From the NCBI RefSeq assembly GCF_003385215.1, contig NZ_PQHW01000002.1:116653-180652 (forward strand): a stretch of 64,000 nucleotides of DNA, written 5' to 3'. How positions within the stretch are numbered: the first letter of the stretch is position 1; each line of letters opens with the position of its first letter. The notes below the pieces were generated by a model, which ran no database searches, had not been told where the DNA came from, and saw only the letters and a program-made list of their open reading frames with translations. Source of the DNA: Amycolatopsis thermalba (lineage in GTDB: Bacteria > Actinomycetota > Actinomycetes > Mycobacteriales > Pseudonocardiaceae). Made by a program: the position numbers and the translations under genes. Shown piece after piece: positions 61,398-64,000 of the stretch.

Positions 61398-62405
61398 ATG
61401 CATGAAGGACACCACGCGGTCCTTGCCGGCCTGGGAGCCTGGCTGCCGCCGCGGGTGGTGGACAACGACGACCTCGCCCGGCATCTGGACACCTCTGACG
61501 AATGGATCCGCGCCCGCACCGGCATCGGTGAGCGCCGCATCGCCGACCCCGACACGTCCACAGTGGACATGGCCGTCGCCGCGGGACGGAACGCCTTGCG
61601 CAGCGCCGGCACCGACACGGTCGACGCGGTGGTGCTCGCGACCGCGACGCCCGACCAGCTCTGCCCGGCCAGCGCCCCGCAGGTCGCCTCGGCGCTGGGG
61701 CTCAGCGGTGTCGCCGCCTTCGACGTCAACGCCGTCTGCAGTGGCTTCATCTACGCCCTGGCCACGGCGGCGGGCATGATCGCCGGCGGGATGGCCGGCC
61801 GGGTGCTCGTCGTGGGCGCGGACGCCTTCAGCCGTTACTGCGACCCCGGCGACCGCACCACCGTGCCGATCTTCGGCGACGGTGCCGGCGCGGTCGTGCT
61901 GCGGGCCGGGACCGACGGCGAGCCCGGCGCGCTGGGCCCGTTCGACCTGCACAGCGAGGGTGAGAACGCCGACCTGCTGATCGTCCCGGCCGGCGGCGCG
62001 AAACAGCGCCAGTCGGACAACCCGCACGACTACTTCCTCACGATGCAGGGCACCGCGGTGTTCCGGCACGCCTGCGCGCGCATGGCCGAGTCGGCGCGCG
62101 CCGTGCTGGGCCGGTCCGGGCTGGGCGTCGGCGACGTGGACCGGTTCGTCGGTCACCAGGCCAACATCCGCATCCTGCAGGCCACCGCCAAGCAGCTGGG
62201 CATGGCGAACGACCGGGTGGTGGCGAACATCGAGCGCGTCGGCAACACGAGCGCCGCCTCGATCCCGCTCGCGCTGGCCGACGCCTGCGACGACGGCGAT
62301 CTCCAGCCTGGTCACCGGGTGCTGCTGACCGCGTTCGGCGCCGGCCTGACGTGGGGTTCGACGCTGCTGACCTGGCCCGACGTCAAGCCGGGCGGCGAGG
62401 CCTAG
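61398..62405 (+). CDS. 3-oxoacyl-ACP synthase III (FabH/KAS III family)
   Basis: A 335-residue condensing enzyme with an intact catalytic triad: Cys114 in NAVCSGFIYA, His253 in GHQANIRI and Asn283 in GNTSAASIPLAL. The glycine-rich FGDGAGAVVL and GAGLTWGSTLL near the C-terminus are typical. KAS III enzymes start fatty-acid or polyketide chains by joining an acyl-CoA to malonyl-ACP. No other fatty-acid gene is adjacent, so a special acyl-CoA starter or secondary-metabolism role is possible. ATG at 61398 lacks a clear ribosome-binding site. Its stop shares CTAG with the convergent cyclase gene. Confidence 0.92.
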   Translation: MHEGHHAVLAGLGAWLPPRVVDNDDLARHLDTSDEWIRARTGIGERRIADPDTSTVDMAVAAGRNALRSAGTDTVDAVVLATATPDQLCPASAPQVASALGLSGVAAFDVNAVCSGFIYALATAAGMIAGGMAGRVLVVGADAFSRYCDPGDRTTVPIFGDGAGAVVLRAGTDGEPGALGPFDLHSEGENADLLIVPAGGAKQRQSDNPHDYFLTMQGTAVFRHACARMAESARAVLGRSGLGVGDVDRFVGHQANIRILQATAKQLGMANDRVVANIERVGNTSAASIPLALADACDDGDLQPGHRVLLTAFGAGLTWGSTLLTWPDVKPGGEA

Positions 62406-63883
62406 TTCGTCCAGGTCTTCGTGGGCGTGTCCCGCCCGCGGAGCTGGATCGTCTCGTGGCGGGACCACCGCGCCTGCTCACTGGCCGTGGCCTGCGACCA
62501 CAGGCTGTCGCTGGCGAGGGTGCGGCCGGGCACGTGTTTCGCGTGCTCGGTCAGCCGCGCCGCTTCGTTCACCGCGTCGCCGATGACCGTGTACTCGAGC
62601 CGGCTGCTGCTGCCCAGCTGCCCCGCGAACACCCGGCCCCACGCGACGCCGATGCCCAGGTCCAGCTCGCCCTCCTCGCGGACCGCGTCCCGGATGGCGC
62701 GTGCCGCGGACAGGGCGGCGGTCGCCGGATCGGACAACCGGGTCGGCGCGCCGAAGACGCACAACGCCGCGTCGCCCTGGAACTTGTTGACCAGCCCACC
62801 GCGTGCGTCGACGGCCGACACCACGTGGTCGAACAACCGGTTCAGCTTGCGCACGATCTCCTCGGGCGGCAGCCGGTAGGCCAGGGCGGTCGAGTCCACG
62901 ACGTCGACGAACAGCGCCGCCACCTCCCGCACGTCGCCGCTGAGGGACGCCCCGTGCTCCAGGGCGTGCCGGGCGACGTCGATGCCGACGTGCCTGCCGA
63001 ACAGGTCGCGTAGCCGGTCCTGTTCGCGCAGCCCGGCGACCATGCTGTTGACCGACACCTGGAGCGAGCCGATCTCGCTGGCGTCGTCGACCCGGACCGA
63101 AACGTCCTTGCGGCCGCGGGTGATCAGGCCGACCGCCATCCGCAGCCGGTGCAGTGGCGCGGCGACCGCCCGCGCGAGCAGCGCGGTGCCGAGCGCACCG
63201 GAGATGAGCCCGACGATCGACAGCATGATCAGGCTGGCGGTCTCGTCGGCGTTGCCGATGTTCGGCGGCGCGGCGACGATCAGCACCCCGAGCAGCGGAA
63301 CGCCACTCGCCACGGCCCAGGTGATCGCGAGGCGCGACAGGACGCTGACCGAGACCGCGTTGCGCGGTGGGCTCACCTCGAGGGCGAGGATCAGGATCGG
63401 GCGCGCGACCCACTCCGCCGCCAGGTACATGAGGCCCACGGTGAGCAGCCCGCCGAGGCCGACGGCGAGGGTGACGCCCAGGGCGTCGAGCGCGGAGCCG
63501 AGGATGCTGGTGAGGGTGCCGAGGATGATCGTGCCGCCGAGCCAGAGGGTGCCGCTGACCAGTGCGAGGTCGCGCGGCAGGCGGAGCGCGCGGCGGGCTT
63601 CCGGCGGCGTCGGGCGGCGGCCCTGGGCGAACCAGACGGCGGTGCGGCGGTGCAGGATGGCCGACCACGCGGAGCCCACGAGCACCGACAGCAGGACGTA
63701 GGCGCCGGCGCAGGTGAGCAGGACCCAGGTGCGGGTGCCCATTTCGGCGGGGATGCCCTGGAGGAACAGCAGCAACCCGACGGCCGCGGCGCCACACACA
63801 CTCGACCCGACGCCGAGCACCACGAACCCCAGCCCCGTGCGCAGCACCACGCGGAACTTCGCGAGCTGGGCGAGCTTCGGCAC
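62402..63883 (-). CDS. Membrane class III adenylate cyclase with HAMP domain
   Basis: A 493-residue protein: six membrane helices (to about 250), a HAMP linker (RAVAAPLHRLRMAVGLITRG, then DDASEIGSLQVSVNSMVAGL), then the cyclase domain. ALFVDVVDSTALAYRLPPEE carries the first metal Asp, NKFQGDAALCVFG the substrate Lys and second Asp, and RLEYTVIGDAVNEAARL the transition-state Asn region. It is homologous to the mycobacterial Rv1318c-Rv1320c/Rv3645 group and makes cAMP at the inner face of the membrane. ATG at 63883. Confidence 0.92.
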   Translation of the reverse strand: MPKLAQLAKFRVVLRTGLGFVVLGVGSSVCGAAAVGLLLFLQGIPAEMGTRTWVLLTCAGAYVLLSVLVGSAWSAILHRRTAVWFAQGRRPTPPEARRALRLPRDLALVSGTLWLGGTIILGTLTSILGSALDALGVTLAVGLGGLLTVGLMYLAAEWVARPILILALEVSPPRNAVSVSVLSRLAITWAVASGVPLLGVLIVAAPPNIGNADETASLIMLSIVGLISGALGTALLARAVAAPLHRLRMAVGLITRGRKDVSVRVDDASEIGSLQVSVNSMVAGLREQDRLRDLFGRHVGIDVARHALEHGASLSGDVREVAALFVDVVDSTALAYRLPPEEIVRKLNRLFDHVVSAVDARGGLVNKFQGDAALCVFGAPTRLSDPATAALSAARAIRDAVREEGELDLGIGVAWGRVFAGQLGSSSRLEYTVIGDAVNEAARLTEHAKHVPGRTLASDSLWSQATASEQARWSRHETIQLRGRDTPTKTWTN

Positions 63884-64000
63884 GCAGGTGATCGTATTGC
63901 CCCGGCGGGGGCGGGGCGCGTTGTTTCGGCGAGCGGTTCGGTGGGGGTGCCTCGGTGGCGCAGGGATGGGGCGCTGCGGCGGGCGGCGGTGTCCGGGCGG

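Overview
The window is high-GC actinobacterial DNA, most likely from the Pseudonocardiaceae (Amycolatopsis or a close relative). Three things point there: a near-complete galactan/arabinan cell-wall locus (glf, a PAP2 phosphatase, ubiA, aftA, dprE2, dprE1, a GtrA protein, glfT2, glfT1, wzt, wzm), the proteasome activator bpa beside it, and an SsgB-like protein, which is typical of filamentous actinomycetes. GTG starts and ATGA/GTGA overlaps are common. The genus is an inference; no rRNA is present.

Layout. 1-7405: end of a LuxE/LuxC acyl-activation and reduction pair, a flippase-like membrane protein, two polytopic GT-C-type proteins, a HAD phosphatase and an LLM-class oxidoreductase. 7454-23365: the arabinogalactan region. 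Glf makes UDP-Galf. GlfT1 and GlfT2 build the galactan, and Wzm/Wzt probably move the lipid-linked polymer. UbiA, the PAP2 phosphatase, DprE1 and DprE2 make decaprenyl-phosphoryl-arabinose, and AftA adds the first arabinose. DprE1 carries Ser390 where the benzothiazinone-target cysteine is expected. 23505-28335: an inserted nonulosonic-acid cassette holding a CMP-sugar synthetase fused to a HAD phosphatase, a short NeuB, a small protein with the motifs of GT29 sialyltransferases, a coiled-coil protein and a GT-C membrane protein. 28427-33319: bpa, a desulfurase-like protein that has lost its PLP lysine, a 475-bp IS481 derivative with intact 6-bp target duplications, a quinone oxidoreductase and a secreted M28 peptidase.

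33498-45802: a third repeat-filled convergent gap, a zinc metallopeptidase, MarR, tRNA-Ser(UGA), a methyltransferase, an unknown membrane protein, a GntR regulator facing a 52-residue membrane peptide across a perfect palindrome, a HExxH peptide-modification protein translationally coupled to a 68-residue precursor-like peptide (candidate RiPP), and an iniBAC-like dynamin operon. 46010-50111: an Hsp70-like protein and a LuxR/STAND regulator divergent from iniB, then an L,D-transpeptidase lipoprotein. 50112-64000: a large tandem-repeat region, a ketopantoate-reductase/rhodanese fusion, a less GC-rich segment with a molybdopterin oxidoreductase and a two-component system, more repeats, ssgB, an Lrp regulator, an AlkZ-like protein, a KAS III and a membrane adenylate cyclase.

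At larger scale, convergent gene pairs end in one of two ways: overlapping stops that share a single CTAG (three intact cases, plus one split by the IS481 derivative), or gaps filled with about 21-bp repeats. The best leads for something undescribed are the CMP-nonulosonate/GT29-like cassette and the HExxH/peptide pair.
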